In this document: positions 23,024 to 34,431 of the stretch, piece by piece
How the letters are laid out: each line of letters begins with the position of its first letter
Position numbering within the stretch: position 1 is the stretch's first letter
Assembly: GCA_025677825.1 (NCBI GenBank)
Contig: JAIXMO010000004.1
Span: forward strand, 62,001-126,000
Length of the DNA: 64,000 bases
From: Helicostylum pulchrum
Lineage: Eukaryota; Mucoromycota; Mucoromycetes; Mucorales; Mucoraceae
Direction of reading: 5' to 3'
Notes under the pieces: generated by a model
Databases searched by the model: none
What the model was told of the DNA's origin: nothing
What the model saw: only the letters and a program-made list of their open reading frames with translations
Program-made: the position numbers and the translations under genes

Positions 23024-24513
23024 AAAAAATAGATTTTATTCATCTTTTTTTTTTTATATATACATACATATACTACATTTATACACATATTTTCATTAAA
23101 TAACAGAATCTTCTTTCTTTTTTTTTTAAAGAAATAAACAAATCAGAACCCTGTAAAAAAAATTGTGCCCCTTTTTTTGTGTAAATCTGGCACGGTATCA
23201 CAAAACATGTTGGTTTTTTGCTTTGTTTATTTAAGATCCCGGAAATTACCTTGATCATTTGTCAAAATGTTTTTTTTTTTTTTTTTTTTTTTTTTTGATC
23301 AACATTTGCGAAGTTCTAGAATAAAACTGCCAATTTCGGCACTGAGATGATACAAAATGATACCAGTTGCTAAATAACAAAACAAATAATAAGCCGTTTT
23401 TTACCTTTTGTTATATTACACCGACAGTTTTAAATAGCAATAATCATGCAATAATCATAAAAAAATCCCAAGTCCGGTTCCTTTTTTCTTTTTCATATGA
23501 TTGTAGCTTGCAGTGCGCACATATGTGTGTGTAAATCACATTGTCTTTTTGATAGGCAAGGTACATGACCCTCTTTTTTTTTCCTCGTAAGCCCAGCAAG
23601 ATCAGTTACTTGAAACTAGTCCAATCGGTTTAAAATAAAACCCGGTCGTTAGTCCGTTTATCTTTCTTGAACTAAAAACACTTTTTTTTTAGTGGTTCGT
23701 ATGTTTTAAATGAAACAAAAAAAAATGAACCTCCTTTTTATTTATTTTTAAAAAGAGGGCAATGTTGATCTTTTTTTTCAAAAATAAATAAATAAAATAA
23801 TGCATAAATAGGATTAGCAAAAAAATAAAATATATTGACAAAAAAATAAAGTTGACCGAGGCACCAAAAAAGCCTGTAGTTATTAGTAAATTTATCTGAA
23901 ACAGTTTAATTGGAGTAGGTTTGTTTCCAGTCATTAACCACGGAAGCCAACCCTTTGCCGTCATTTCCGAATCTTCCGTATCTTGACAAATACAGGAGCC
24001 TTTACTTGACCTCCGTTGAAGCTTACAATGTATAGGACTTGTGTAATGTTCTTTGCAAATAGAGGAAGACCCACTCCCTCCTTACGGAAGTGGAACGCGC
24101 TATAATGGTGTCTTTTTTTCAATTACCACCGATTATACCGTTCTACAGGCAGCCTGTTTTTTTTTTATTCTAGATTTCTTTAATACCTATTTTCTTTAAA
24201 CGATAGTATTATTTATTGTGTACATAATAAAGAGAACCACGTAATAGGATATGGCGATTTACGTAACTATACCGTATAATAGTTTATACAAGTTTTTAAG
24301 AACCAATTGAATTACAAAACAAGTAAAATATCTAGCACCTTCTAAATCATGTAACATTTACAATGAGGAGGTGTATGTTTTACACTTTACCTCCCCTAAT
24401 GGGTTTCATGTGTGACTGAATCTAGTGTGCAACCTGTTTTTTTTTCCCTGTTGACACGACAAAAAAAAACCTTTTTCCGTTTCCTTTTTCTTGTTTTCCC
24501 TCCGTAAAACGAA
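23024..24513. other. Gene-poor 1.5 kb between desaturase and zinc-finger pseudogene
   Basis: No gene can be supported. The region has a 26-nt T tract near 23271-23296 and several shorter tracts. A minus-strand stretch around 23940-24110 is less AT-rich and stays open for about 50 codons (SFNGGQVKAPVFVKI) without a start or a recognised domain. A short inverted GGAGGTGTA/TACACTTTACCTCC pair lies near 24365-24392. Confidence 0.35.
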
Positions 24514-26003
24514 GTGAAACATAAACCAGATACAAAAGCCAAGCGTAACGTGTTTAAACGCGATTTGAAAATGGACAGGCCAATAACTGGAGCTTATGTT
24601 AAGCAAGAAACTGAAGGCAGCAAAGAATCTTTATATTCGCCAGTGAAGACTGAATCGCCTTCTCTAGAAAAAAGCAAGTATGAAAGTAGTAAATGTTGAA
24701 AAGAGACTTTTTATACATGTAGAAAGAAAGAGAGAGAGAGAGAGAGAAAAATACTTTTTGCACGGCCCGATACTCATTAGATATATACATAGCTTTATGG
24801 ACAAGAATTAAAGAGACGCCGTAGTATATGCGACATTACTTTTTCATGGAGAAAAATGTATCTTGGCCACAAACTTCACTCCCATAAAACTAAAGAGACA
24901 CCCATTATCGACCTCGAAACCCTTTGCTATAATATTTGCAAACAGACTTTTTAAAAACGCTAAAAATTATCGCAGACAAATGGCTAACCAAAATAATATG
25001 TTTCATCTTTTATCTCCCAGACCAAAACCAAACCCATTAAAAACACCTGATGTTGATGATCCGGACAATTAATGTATTTCATGTAGCTATAAGTTCAAGT
25101 CGCGAAGCAGCTACTATTCACATTTGAACAACGTATATAATATGGTAGATGTTAAACCCAAAAGAGAATCGTTCAAACAAAAAAATATGAAGCCAACAAT
25201 TGATATTTTAAATATGTATTGTGATGTTTGTCGGAAAACGTACACGGTACAGAACCACCCCGCACACCTTGTACGGATCTGATACCAGACGCTAATGATC
25301 AAAATAATTATTGTGTTGCATGTGATAAAACATTTTCCATTAGATCTAAATATTTAAATCATCTGTCTTACGTTCATCTTGACCAACATCCAGAACTTTA
25401 TCAAGGAATAGACTGTGCGAGCCCTAGTAAGAAATGGTCGCCGCACAAGTGACATTGTGCTGACTGCCAAAAAGTATTTCTGTCGAAATTTTTATATACA
25501 GTTCGTGTGACTAAAACACATGGTACTGAAGCAGTCAAATACTCGTCAAATTTCAATGATCTGGACGCTAGCGGTTCAAATAATCACTGTACCTTACGCA
25601 ATAAAACATTTCTGGAAATAATACTTATCGATGCCATTTAGCTAACGTTCATTATTTCCGTAAAACATCTATACCAAAGAATCGTATTATCATTAGCGAT
25701 ATAGCACCTGTTATGGACCTTTTAAACAAGCATTGCAATGTGTGTGATAGAACATATAAAATATTGTATTTCTATAAATCTCACATATCGAAATATTATC
25801 GTATAGAATCCTCGACAAAAGTACCGCCAGGGTATGCTAATCGTAATGAAACACCAGTTATTGACGAAACAGGCAGCCATTACACGGCCTGTAACAGAAT
25901 ATACAAAGATAGAGCAGCATTTAAGTCACATATGTACAGGTGTTATCGCATCACATTACCTAGACCGAAAAGTTATGTGGCAATATATACGCGAAATATA
26001 TAA
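24514..26003 (+). pseudogene. Broken multi-C2H2 zinc-finger gene
   Basis: At least five Cys2-His2-like finger units occur in series on the plus strand but in different frames with stops between them. Examples are CVACDKTFSIRSKYLNHLSYVH near 25315-25380, CNVCDRTYKILYFYKSHI near 25738, CNRIYKDRAAFKSHMY near 25890, HCADCQKVFLSKF near 25453, and CISCSYKFKSRSSYYSHLNN near 25078. Some finger His or Cys are lost. The first frame (24514-24699) encodes a Lys-rich N-terminal segment with VKQE and VKTE, patterns seen as SUMO sites. Introns alone do not restore a continuous frame that I can find, so I call it a pseudogene. It could instead be a diverged gene with unrecognised introns. Confidence 0.6.
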
Positions 26004-26857
26004 AAATGATGATGCAACAGATAAGTATCCACAACAACAAGGTATTGTACTCTTTTTAAGCTTTACCACACTATATATTGATTAACAGTAGATAAAAAAA
26101 AGTAGAACTGTAAATCTCTGTTTACTGTTTTCCTAGTGTATGCACATAAAAAACTGGTGTGCAAATGATTGTAATTTTTTAAAAACAGGTATGAAAAACA
26201 GGTGCGTCTATCTTTCCCCCTCCCCTTTTTTTGCATGATTTGGTTACTTTGCTGAAAATAAATATACATCTTTTTTTTATTTTATTTTTATTCTCTTCGT
26301 CGTTATATACCTACTTGTGCCGCTTGATACATACGTCTCACCCACATTAACACAAGATATGAGAATACTAGAGTAAGCGTAAAAAAAAACCAATTGAAAA
26401 ATATTTGTTTACAAGTAAAAAGAGAAGAAGGAAAATATGTCTAATTTATACTACTTTCTCTTTTTCTTTTCTTTTTTGCGTGATTTGTTTACTTTTAAAA
26501 AAAAAGTAGATGCTTTAACTAGCTCTTTAAGTCAATGTTGTAGCTGTGTTTTAAATTTTATTCTTAGTAAATAAAATGTGCATGCACTTTCCCACTTGAA
26601 CACTATTTTTTATCTGTTTGATACCTTTAACTACCATCTTTTTACTCTATAGTAGAAATGTAGCTACCACTTCATGCATAAATCTTACCAGAGTTAAAAT
26701 TTAGGAAGCTTATGTAATATTTGTATAGTTTTAAAAGTCAAAGACATGTTTTTATTTTCAAATACTGTAGGTATTTAGGAGATTTTCTGTTAAATATATA
26801 TGTATTTATGAATATACATTAAAGTGGAAAAAATTTGATACGTTCATTGCGACAGTT
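26004..26857. other. Intergenic region with a dispersed-repeat copy
   Basis: About 850 bp of AT-rich DNA. It contains a 65-bp stretch (26430-26497) whose reverse complement recurs at 40488-40556. No gene is supported. Confidence 0.45.
26430..26497 (-). repeat. Dispersed repeat family 2, copy 1
   Basis: The reverse complement of this segment reads AAAAGTAAACAAATCACGCA, then GTAGTATAAATTAGACATAT and TTTCC. The copy at 40488-40556 reads AAAAGTAAACAAATCATGCA, then GTAGTACAAATTAGACATAC and TTTCC. The two are almost identical outside the A-rich middle. Confidence 0.75.
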
Positions 26858-28015
26858 TTATTTTGGGACCTTTTTATTTTTTTTACCTCGTGCTAGACCA
26901 GCTTTAGTTATCCCTGTAGAAGGAATAGGTATAGTTTGTGGTACATCTGCATTCACACTTCCTTTAAGTTTTTCAATCTCTAACTTTAGTTTTGCAAGTG
27001 TCTCTTCTAAATTTTTTAAATTTAGTTCTGGCTCTGGTTCGGTTTCAGCATCGTTTTCTACTGGAAATGATTGAGATTCAAGCGTTTCAGTGTTTACTTG
27101 GTCAATATTTACTCGTACTGGTTCATTCCCATTTTCTAATGACCTTTCATACGACTCTAGAGCTACATCATAATCTTGTTCTACGCCAGTTATATCGCCA
27201 TACAATGCAGCAAATTTTTCCTTTGCATATAAATGTCCTTGTTTTGCTGCTTTTAAGTACCAGGAAAGCGCTAAATTATGATTGACATCAACTCCATGCC
27301 CCTCATAATATAAAATACCAATATTGTATTGTGCTTGTGAATTTCTTTTTTCTGCTGCTTTTAAGAAACAGGAACGCGCTACCTTGTAATTGACGGGAAC
27401 TCCATTCCCCTTCTCATATAGAGAACCGATATTGGTTAGTGCATCTAAATTTCCTTGTACTGCTGCTTTGAAGTACCAAGGAAGCGCTAAGTTGTAATCG
27501 ATATCAGCTCCATCCCCGTGGTGATAACTTACACCAACATTAAATTGTGCATCTGAATGTCCTTGTTCTGCTGCTCTTAAGTACCAGGAAAACATTTCAT
27601 TATGATCTACATCTACTCCATCACCTCGGCCATATAACACACCAATACTGTATTGTGCATCTGAATGTTCTTGTTCTGCTGCTTTTAAGTACCATAAACG
27701 CGCTATATTGTAATCGACACGAACTCCATATCCATAGTCATAAAGTACACCAATTTTGTATTGCGCTTGTGAATGTTGTTGTTCTGCTGCTTTTGAGTAC
27801 CAGTGAAGTGCTAAATTATAATTGACTTTAACTCCATGTCCATAATTATATAAATAACCTATACTAAATTGTGCTCCTGCGTGATCACTCTCTACTGATT
27901 TTAGAAAAAAACGCAACGCTTCCTTATATTTCTTACTGTTGTATCGTTTCATTCCCTTATTATACCAGTAGTTGGCCGTTCGAAAATGCGAAAAAAATCG
28001 ACGAGAAAATTCCAT
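26858..28015 (-). CDS. Sel1-repeat (SLR) protein
   Basis: A single-exon gene of 385 residues, starting MEFSRRFFSHFRTANYWYNKG. It contains seven or eight tandem Sel1-like repeats of 36 residues (pattern ALxWYLKAAEQxHxxAQYxIGxLYxxGxGVxVDYN) from about residue 25 to 290. A charged region follows with a predicted coiled coil (LNLKNLEETLAKLKLEIEKL). The tail is basic and ends KKNKKVPK. SLR solenoids act as protein scaffolds; in fungi they occur in chitin-synthase activators and in large expanded families. The paralogue at 4500-5780 lacks the start. The two genes share an upstream repeat. The specific role is unknown. Confidence 0.85.
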   Translation of the reverse strand: MEFSRRFFSHFRTANYWYNKGMKRYNSKKYKEALRFFLKSVESDHAGAQFSIGYLYNYGHGVKVNYNLALHWYSKAAEQQHSQAQYKIGVLYDYGYGVRVDYNIARLWYLKAAEQEHSDAQYSIGVLYGRGDGVDVDHNEMFSWYLRAAEQGHSDAQFNVGVSYHHGDGADIDYNLALPWYFKAAVQGNLDALTNIGSLYEKGNGVPVNYKVARSCFLKAAEKRNSQAQYNIGILYYEGHGVDVNHNLALSWYLKAAKQGHLYAKEKFAALYGDITGVEQDYDVALESYERSLENGNEPVRVNIDQVNTETLESQSFPVENDAETEPEPELNLKNLEETLAKLKLEIEKLKGSVNADVPQTIPIPSTGITKAGLARGKKNKKVPK

Positions 28016-28707
28016 TTTTATTTATAAACCGAGAGAAAGCTTTTGCGTTCCTTTTAGAAAAAAGAAAAAGAAAGAAGATATTGATTTAGGGTACGCCTAT
28101 TTGTATTTATCACACAAGAGGAATCATAGATCCTTTGTGTACTATTTCTATTATTCCATTATCCTCTCCCAATGAGTTTGATTAGTATCCCCTTTGTTTA
28201 TGAACAACATCTATTGATGAAGACTAGACTCTTTCATACAATCCCTTCATAAATTAAATAAACACGTCTCATTGTTAGTTGAAAACTTCCTTTTTATTAT
28301 TACTTATAATTTTCAATTTTAGTTATGTCATGTCTTCCTCAATTTAAAAAACGCCACAATACCTTGAATCAACTCGGGAATAAACATGTTCGACTAATGC
28401 ACCAATTATGATTTAAAGGCTATTTATGTAGTACACGTCAAAAACTTTATTCACTATAAAATATAATATACTATACCTAGTCTATTGCATTCAAATATAG
28501 CATCGATATCACCATCTGTAAGAATACCAAATAATTCACCAAATAAAACACCAATACGCCCTAATTTTTTCGTTTTAATTTCTTTTTTACGCCAATGCTT
28601 ATATTTCTGGTCTCTCTGTTGCCTGGTTATCTGAAATGAATAATGTCCTATAATAGTATGCATGATAATAGCGTAATTACAATGTTGTAACTAAGTGTAT
28701 AAGTTTT

Positions 28708-28870
28708 TTTTTATAAAAAAAATGAAGAAAGGGAAAGAAGTCGAAAAACAGGGATAATGAACAGTGGTATCATTATTTAGATAACAAGACTCATGCGATA
28801 GAACAATGACGTTTAGGTATACATTGTAGCGCTGCTCATATAAGTCATTATAAGAGTAATATAATATACC
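28708..28870 (-). repeat. Dispersed repeat, copy 2 (upstream of Sel1 gene)
   Basis: This is the inverted partner of 4206-4372. The reverse complement begins GGTATATTATATTAC and continues ACTTATATGAGCAGCGCTAC, TGATACCACTGTTCATTATC and CTTTCCCTTTCTTC. Relative to the Sel1 gene it lies about 690 bp before the start, in the same sense as copy 1. Confidence 0.8.
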
Positions 28871-29067
28871 ATGAACCACGAACGCTAACGTAACTAACTG
28901 TCCATTATAGAGTGCTAAAAAAAAGATGGTTAAAAGAAAAAAAAAACTTTTACAGCATTTTTATTACTGAATAATATAATTATCTCATCACGGAACCTAG
29001 TATTTTTTATTGTTTTGCGAAATTATATTGCGCCCTTAAACAGAGTAATGGTAATAATGGTGCTAAA

Positions 29068-29156
29068 GCGGGATACCGTAGAAATTCTGGAGAAGTCCAC
29101 CCTTAAATCGATCCTACCTTTAAATCAGGACACCACTAAATAGAGCCGCTACTGTA
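29068..29156 (+). repeat. TACAGTAGCGG-ended repeat, copy B
   Basis: The segment reads AAAGCGGGATACCG, TTCTGGAGAAGTCCACCC, TTAAATCGATCC and ends TAGAGCCGCTACTGTA. It aligns with copy C (39710-39768) and the reverse complement of copy A (8346-8415). It has about 25 extra bases (CTACCTTTAAATCAGGACAC) that resemble a partial internal duplication of the CCTTAAAT block. Confidence 0.6.
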
Positions 29157-29341
29157 TCAAACAAAGAGATATACGTATAAAAAAAAAATTTCAAAAAAAA
29201 GCCACTTTTTTTCTTTCTCATAATTAACTGACAGGTATTATGCAAGAAAAAGAAGAAAGAAGTATCAGTTTTAAACATGAAAAAAGAATAGTTTTTGTAT
29301 TATACTCGATGTTTTAGAAGTACACCGTTCTGATAATCAAG

Positions 29342-29630
29342 ATGGCTGCTAAAATAAGTAAAAAAAGAAAGGCGTCGTATATCGCGAGAAGAAGCTATAA
29401 CACCTGTACTTTTTGTAAAGGACCTGTCATTATTTATGATAAACCAATATCAGGGTATGAACTTTTTATTATCTATATTCTTTAAAGGTGTTTTCTTATT
29501 CATCACAAAGTTAAAATAATGATAACTAAATAAATATTGATATAATTATTTACACTATAGTCTCGTCATGCTACAAGTACAAAGTTTATGTTACAAGGAA
29601 TGCTTTATATTATTACAGGTAAGATATTAA
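29342..29630 (+). CDS. Possible small Cys-pair (zinc-binding-like) protein
   Basis: A two-exon model gives a 60-residue protein that starts MAAKISKKRKASYIARRSYN. A CTFC pair lies in the first half and C-x3-C (CYKEC) near the end. Exon 1 (29342-29454) ends TCAGG|GTATGA, and exon 2 starts at 29561 after TACACTATAG. The joined frame is G-LVMLQVQSLCYKECFILLQ and stops at TAA 29630. Two spaced Cys pairs and a basic N-terminus suggest a structural zinc site, perhaps a nuclear protein. The end is less certain, because CAG|GTAAGA at 29619 is itself a good donor and a further exon may exist. I do not recognise the family. Confidence 0.45.
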
Positions 29631-30178
29631 AATACAAATTTTATGCAGCTTGAAGCTCTGTAAAAAAAAACTCATTCTTTACATTTATTTTTACTATTGA
29701 AACCGTTTCCGGAGTGGGCGTGGGTGTTGTTCGATCGGCATGATGTGGTATAACAATTATCTGGAAAACACATTCATGTTAATATCAAGTTTAAACAACT
29801 ATTAGGAGTTTAATTACGCACGCCATAAGCCCTAACGCTAAAAACTAGTTGACGTTTACACTGTAAGTTTATATTCAGAATAGTTATCTGACGTTGAGAG
29901 AAAAAAATCTAACCCATCTTTTTTGTAACATCAACATCCAGGCGCGTATTAACGCATCCTAACTTGAAGAAACATATTTCTTTATAAATAAACTTACTAT
30001 GTAAAAAAAAAATAGTCTTCTCATTTTAGTATACCAAGGCGTTCTCTGAATATGGAGTAAAAAAAAAAACGCGTCCTTATTAAGTTTCAAGAAAAAATAT
30101 ATATACGCGACTCGCTTTTTTTTTAAAAAAAAAATAGGAATATATATTCTCCCCTTTTTCTTTCAGTAATTAATAACA
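29631..30178. promoter_or_regulatory. Upstream region of the APSES factor gene
   Basis: About 550 bp of AT-rich DNA that must hold the APSES gene promoter. Sequence just upstream of the start is T/A-rich with CCCCTTTTTC. I see no other gene. Confidence 0.4.
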
Positions 30179-32101
30179 ATGTCTGCAGGAAAAGTATACT
30201 CGGCAGTTTATTCTGGAATACAAGTGTATGAGATGATGATTCACGGTATTGCAACCATGGTCAGAGGTTCCGATTCCTACTTAAACGCTACCCAAATTTT
30301 AAAAGTAGCAGGTTTTGAAAAGACAAGGAGGTCAAAAATATTAGAAAGAGAGGTATTATCTGGAGAACATGAAAAAGTACAAGGTGGTTACGGCAAATAT
30401 CAAGGCACTTGGTAAGCATGTAATAAAACATGTCTTTTTTTTATCATTATTGTTTTTTTAAACAAAAAAATGTAACTCTTTTTAACAGGATTCCGTTTGA
30501 AAAAGGAAAAGAATTAGCCGAAAAGTATGAAGTACTCGATAAAATGATGCCGTTATTAACGTTTGATCCTGCTTCGATTTCCGGCAAAGAAAAAATACCT
30601 ACTAAAGAAGAAGTGCAACAAGAAGCTAAATTACAATTGGACACCTTGGCTTCTCATTCACCACCTCATTCTCCAAAAGATACAGTAGAATGCAGAAGAC
30701 AATCTTTATTATCTTCACAAAAGAAGACACAGCCTTCTCGTAAAAAAATAAAACTAATTGCTACTTCACCCCAATCTTCCAACTCACAAGAAGAATCTTT
30801 TGATGAACATCATCGTAACTTGTTAATGAATATTTTTCTGTCCGACAATCCAGATGACACACCAACAGCTCTTGCTTCCACTTTATTAACGAATGATATT
30901 AATATTGACCTGGTGATTGACGAACAAGGTCACACAGCTTTACATTGGGCTGCTGCGCTTGGCAGAACCAAAATCGTCGATCTCTTGATATCGAACGGCG
31001 CCAATGTCTGCAGTATTAACTTGGAAGGAGAAACACCATTGATGCGTGCAGCTATGATTACATGTTGTTATGAAAACAAGTGTTTTTCTCACATGGTTGA
31101 AATGATGTCTGATGCAATTACCGTATTTGATAGAAAGGGTCGAACCATATTACATCATATTGCGCTCACTGCTGATGTTGATGGGTATGCTGAAGCCGCT
31201 GTTTATTATATGAAACGATTATTTAAAACTGCACCTAAAAAGATTGTGTTGAAAAATATGTTGAATATTCAAGACCGTTTCTATGGCGAAACTGCGTTAG
31301 CGATTGCGCTAAGAGCAGGTTGCCCTGAAATTAGTGATTATTTAACAAAACAAGGTGCTTCGGATCCATTATTGTCTAATTTAGAACCTGATCGCAATGT
31401 TGAATTTATTCCAATAGATTATAAACAAAACTCAAAGGGGCCTGATATTATTGCATGTAAGTAAAAGTGGGATTGTACGTATATATGTAATATTAAAACG
31501 TTTTAGTTTAGCTTTTCATAGCCAGATTGGGGAAATGGAAGAACATTATATGGAACAGTTGAGACAAAGGGATATTGAATCATTTCAAACGAAAAAAGAA
31601 ATGAATATGTTGAGATATCAATTAAATGAAGCACAGCGAAGATTAGAGTTACCGGTATCAATGCAATTAGCAGAAGCACAAAAAAGAATTCACGAATTGG
31701 AACATCAAAAGGTGATATGTGATGATTTATTAATTGGTAATGAATTAAAGCAAGAACAAGAACCAAATCATGATGCAGAGGAAAAGTCTACAAAGGAACG
31801 TAAATTAGAAAAGAGAATTAAAATGTTACAAAATCAAGTAGAATCAAGTGGAAAAACAATAGAAAAGCTCAAAGCGGAATCAGAAGTATCTCAAGTAAAG
31901 TCAAAACAAAAAGAAATGGAATATAGACGATTGATTGCTGCTAGTTGTAATTTACCAATTGAAAAGGTTGATGGTTTAATTGGTCCGTTAACTTTAGCTA
32001 TTGAAAGTGATCCACCAGATTTAGATATGGCAAGAGTTATTGGATTTATGGAAAGGTTACGAAAACCAAATACTCCTCATGATACAACTACTCCCGTATA
32101 A
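30179..32101 (+). CDS. APSES/ankyrin cell-cycle transcription factor (Mbp1/Swi4/Res type)
   Basis: Three exons code for about 600 residues. The N-terminal KilA-N/APSES DNA-binding domain reads [40 protein letters not shown] and [20 protein letters not shown]. Ankyrin repeats follow in exon 2 ([47 protein letters not shown]). Exon 3 is a coiled coil ([11 protein letters not shown] to the end), the region where Mbp1/Swi4 bind Swi6-like partners. These factors control the G1/S programme. The splice into exon 3 uses the AG just before CTTTTCATAGC. The upstream AG would give a stop. Confidence 0.93.
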
Positions 32102-32224
32102 GACTTTTTTATTATTATTATTCTTGTGTACATAACCTATCTTTTTTTCCTCCCCTCCTATCTCATCTCATCTTTGTAGTATAATTAACCGCCTTATTTT
32201 TTATTTTTAATAAACACTTTTTTG

Positions 32225-33916
32225 TTATTTCCAATTAAAATCCTTTTCAGCACAGTTAGTTACCATTTCTCCAATAGCAAAAGAAGCAGTACACGCAGGA
32301 CTAGGAGCATTTCTAACATTTAATATCAAACCATCCATAACATTACGTTCCACAATAAAATCACTAGCAGCGACGCCACCCTTTTCAAATACCTGTGCCA
32401 TAACACCAGCAAAACTAGGTTCCACCATGTCTCCAGTTAGAGCAGGTACGTATTTTTGACCGCTCTTTAAAAAGGCGTTTTTATTGAGATCGCGATAGAC
32501 TTCACCTACAGATAAAGAGAAATTCTTTATAGCGAATGACCAAAACGCACCATTCATGACGTTATCCCAAACATCTTTTATCTTGATATCAAAGAATCGG
32601 TACCCTTCTCTCGAAAAGGTGATACAGGCGCCGGGACCTACAATGGTTTGATGTCCACGACGTACGTCTACTGTAGGCGTAAAATGAACACCTACGGGAA
32701 TACCACCACCACTTGGTACAGGGTAGATATTATGTTTTACTAATGTACGGTACTCTGGTTTCAATTGATAGTATGTACCACGAAAACTGACAATCTTGTG
32801 TTTACGGCCATTTCCGCCTGTTAAGGTTGCAAGTCGATCTGAATAAAGTCCTGCACAAGTAATAACATGCTTAGCTGTCACGGAAAGAGTAGGTCCATCC
32901 ATGATCTTTTCTCCTCCCAGAATTCGAACTTGACCGTCTTGTGTCTTTTCAAACTTTTTGGCCTCAAATGACGTCTTTATATCGGCACGTCTATAAATAA
33001 AATAAATATTTATTATAATTATAAAATATTATCGTGGCTATATTATTACCCTGATTTTCTTAGTTCGTTTGCAATACATTGACTTACAAGCCAGTAGTTG
33101 ACAATACCTGTATTAGGTGAATAAAGTGCGCTGTAAGCCTTAACATTGGGTTCAAGTTCAGTGACCTATTTATAATTTTGTTTATGTTTGTACGTTTATA
33201 CAATGTATATTACGGAGTTACCTCGTCACTATTGATAATTTTTAACCCTTTTACACCGTTAGCAGTACCTTGTCTATAGAGTTTTTCAACTTGTTCATGT
33301 TCTTTTTCATTACATGCAACTACTAATTTGCCACATCTTTCTACTGGTAAATCGTTTTTTTCACAGTACTCATACATCAGATCCGCTCCTCTTACGCATG
33401 TATGGGCCATTTCGGACCCAGGTTCGTAATATAAACCAGCATGAATCTAAAAAATAAAAATGGCGATTAAAAAATAATGATTATGGGGGGCGGGGGCGTT
33501 ATTTTAGTTACCACGCCAGAGTTATGTCCCGTTTGTTGACCTGCAACGTCAGATTCCTTTTCAAGTACAGTTACTTTAATATCTGGGTATCTCTTTAAGA
33601 TCTCTCTAGCCGTAGCTAATCCAACAATACCACCACCAACTTTTTTTGTTTTTGTTTTTTTTTACATTGATATTAATGATATATTTATATAATTGTTGTA
33701 CATGTAAATTAATTTACCAATGGCAACGTCAAAATGATCGTATCCAACAGTTTTAAGAGGATTTGGGTTCTGAAAGTTGGCAGCTCTTAAAGGACCTAAT
33801 AGTTCCTGTAAACCCTTTTTTACTTGACCTCCTTCTCCTGGTAACTGATCAAATAACTTTACTTTTTGTGCTACTTTTGTAGTATGAAGGCGACGTGTTA
33901 AAATCAGGCGATACAT
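32225..33916 (-). CDS. L2HGDH: L-2-hydroxyglutarate dehydrogenase, mitochondrial
   Basis: This FAD-dependent mitochondrial enzyme oxidises L-2-hydroxyglutarate to 2-oxoglutarate (metabolite repair). The N-terminus [14 protein letters not shown] is a likely presequence. The dinucleotide-binding fold is split by an intron (HFDVAIG then [15 protein letters not shown]). [16 protein letters not shown] and [20 protein letters not shown] follow. The later signatures [44 protein letters not shown] and [17 protein letters not shown] are typical of L2HGDH. There are six exons or so. The start is the ATG at 33916. Confidence 0.94.
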
Positions 33917-34431
33917 TTTTTTTTTTTTTTGCGAAAGATAGAAAAAGGAGAAAGAGATAAAAAAGGACTTCGGGGGAATTTTATTACGGCCAACTAAGCC
34001 TAGGAAAAAATAAGTCACCAGAACCCAAGTTTTTCCACTCTGGTATTTGAGTTTTAAAGATGTAAAGTACTGTACCGATCATTTGTGGGCAGGAAGACTA
34101 TCGGTATATTGTAACTGTTGATGTTTTGGTTGAGGCTTTTAACTGGAGTTTCTTATTTCTGCTTTCCATTGCGGTATTTATTTTATATTTAATAAAATAA
34201 ACCCTTCGAAATTCTCGTACTCATTTATAATATCCAATGCGTATCGTTTATTGGAATAATTGGCTGATGATACCGATTATAAGCGGTTCAGCCATCATTA
34301 GACCGGCTACCTAACTAAAGAAAAAAATCTTCCTGTTACTCTCTCCCGACAAAATTTAGGAAGGCAAGAGGATTTTTTTGTTTTTTAGGGGTACTTTATT
34401 CTTTTATATCTGCATAAATATGTGTATATTA
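33917..34431. other. Upstream region of L2HGDH
   Basis: This is 515 bp between the L2HGDH start and the 3' end of the p24 gene. No ORF or motif is supported. Confidence 0.4.

Larger units (their letters stand above)
28016..29341. other. Intergenic region holding two repeat copies
   Basis: This lies upstream of the minus-strand Sel1 gene. It contains the dispersed repeat copy at 28708-28870 and the TACAGTAGCGG-type end at 29068-29156. A 69-codon frame (28454-28663, minus) has a Lys-rich start but no recognised domain, and I do not call it a gene. Confidence 0.45.

Noticed and set aside
28454..28663. 69-codon minus-strand frame upstream of the Sel1 gene
   Set aside because: No domain, no splice context, and it is not shared with the other Sel1 locus.
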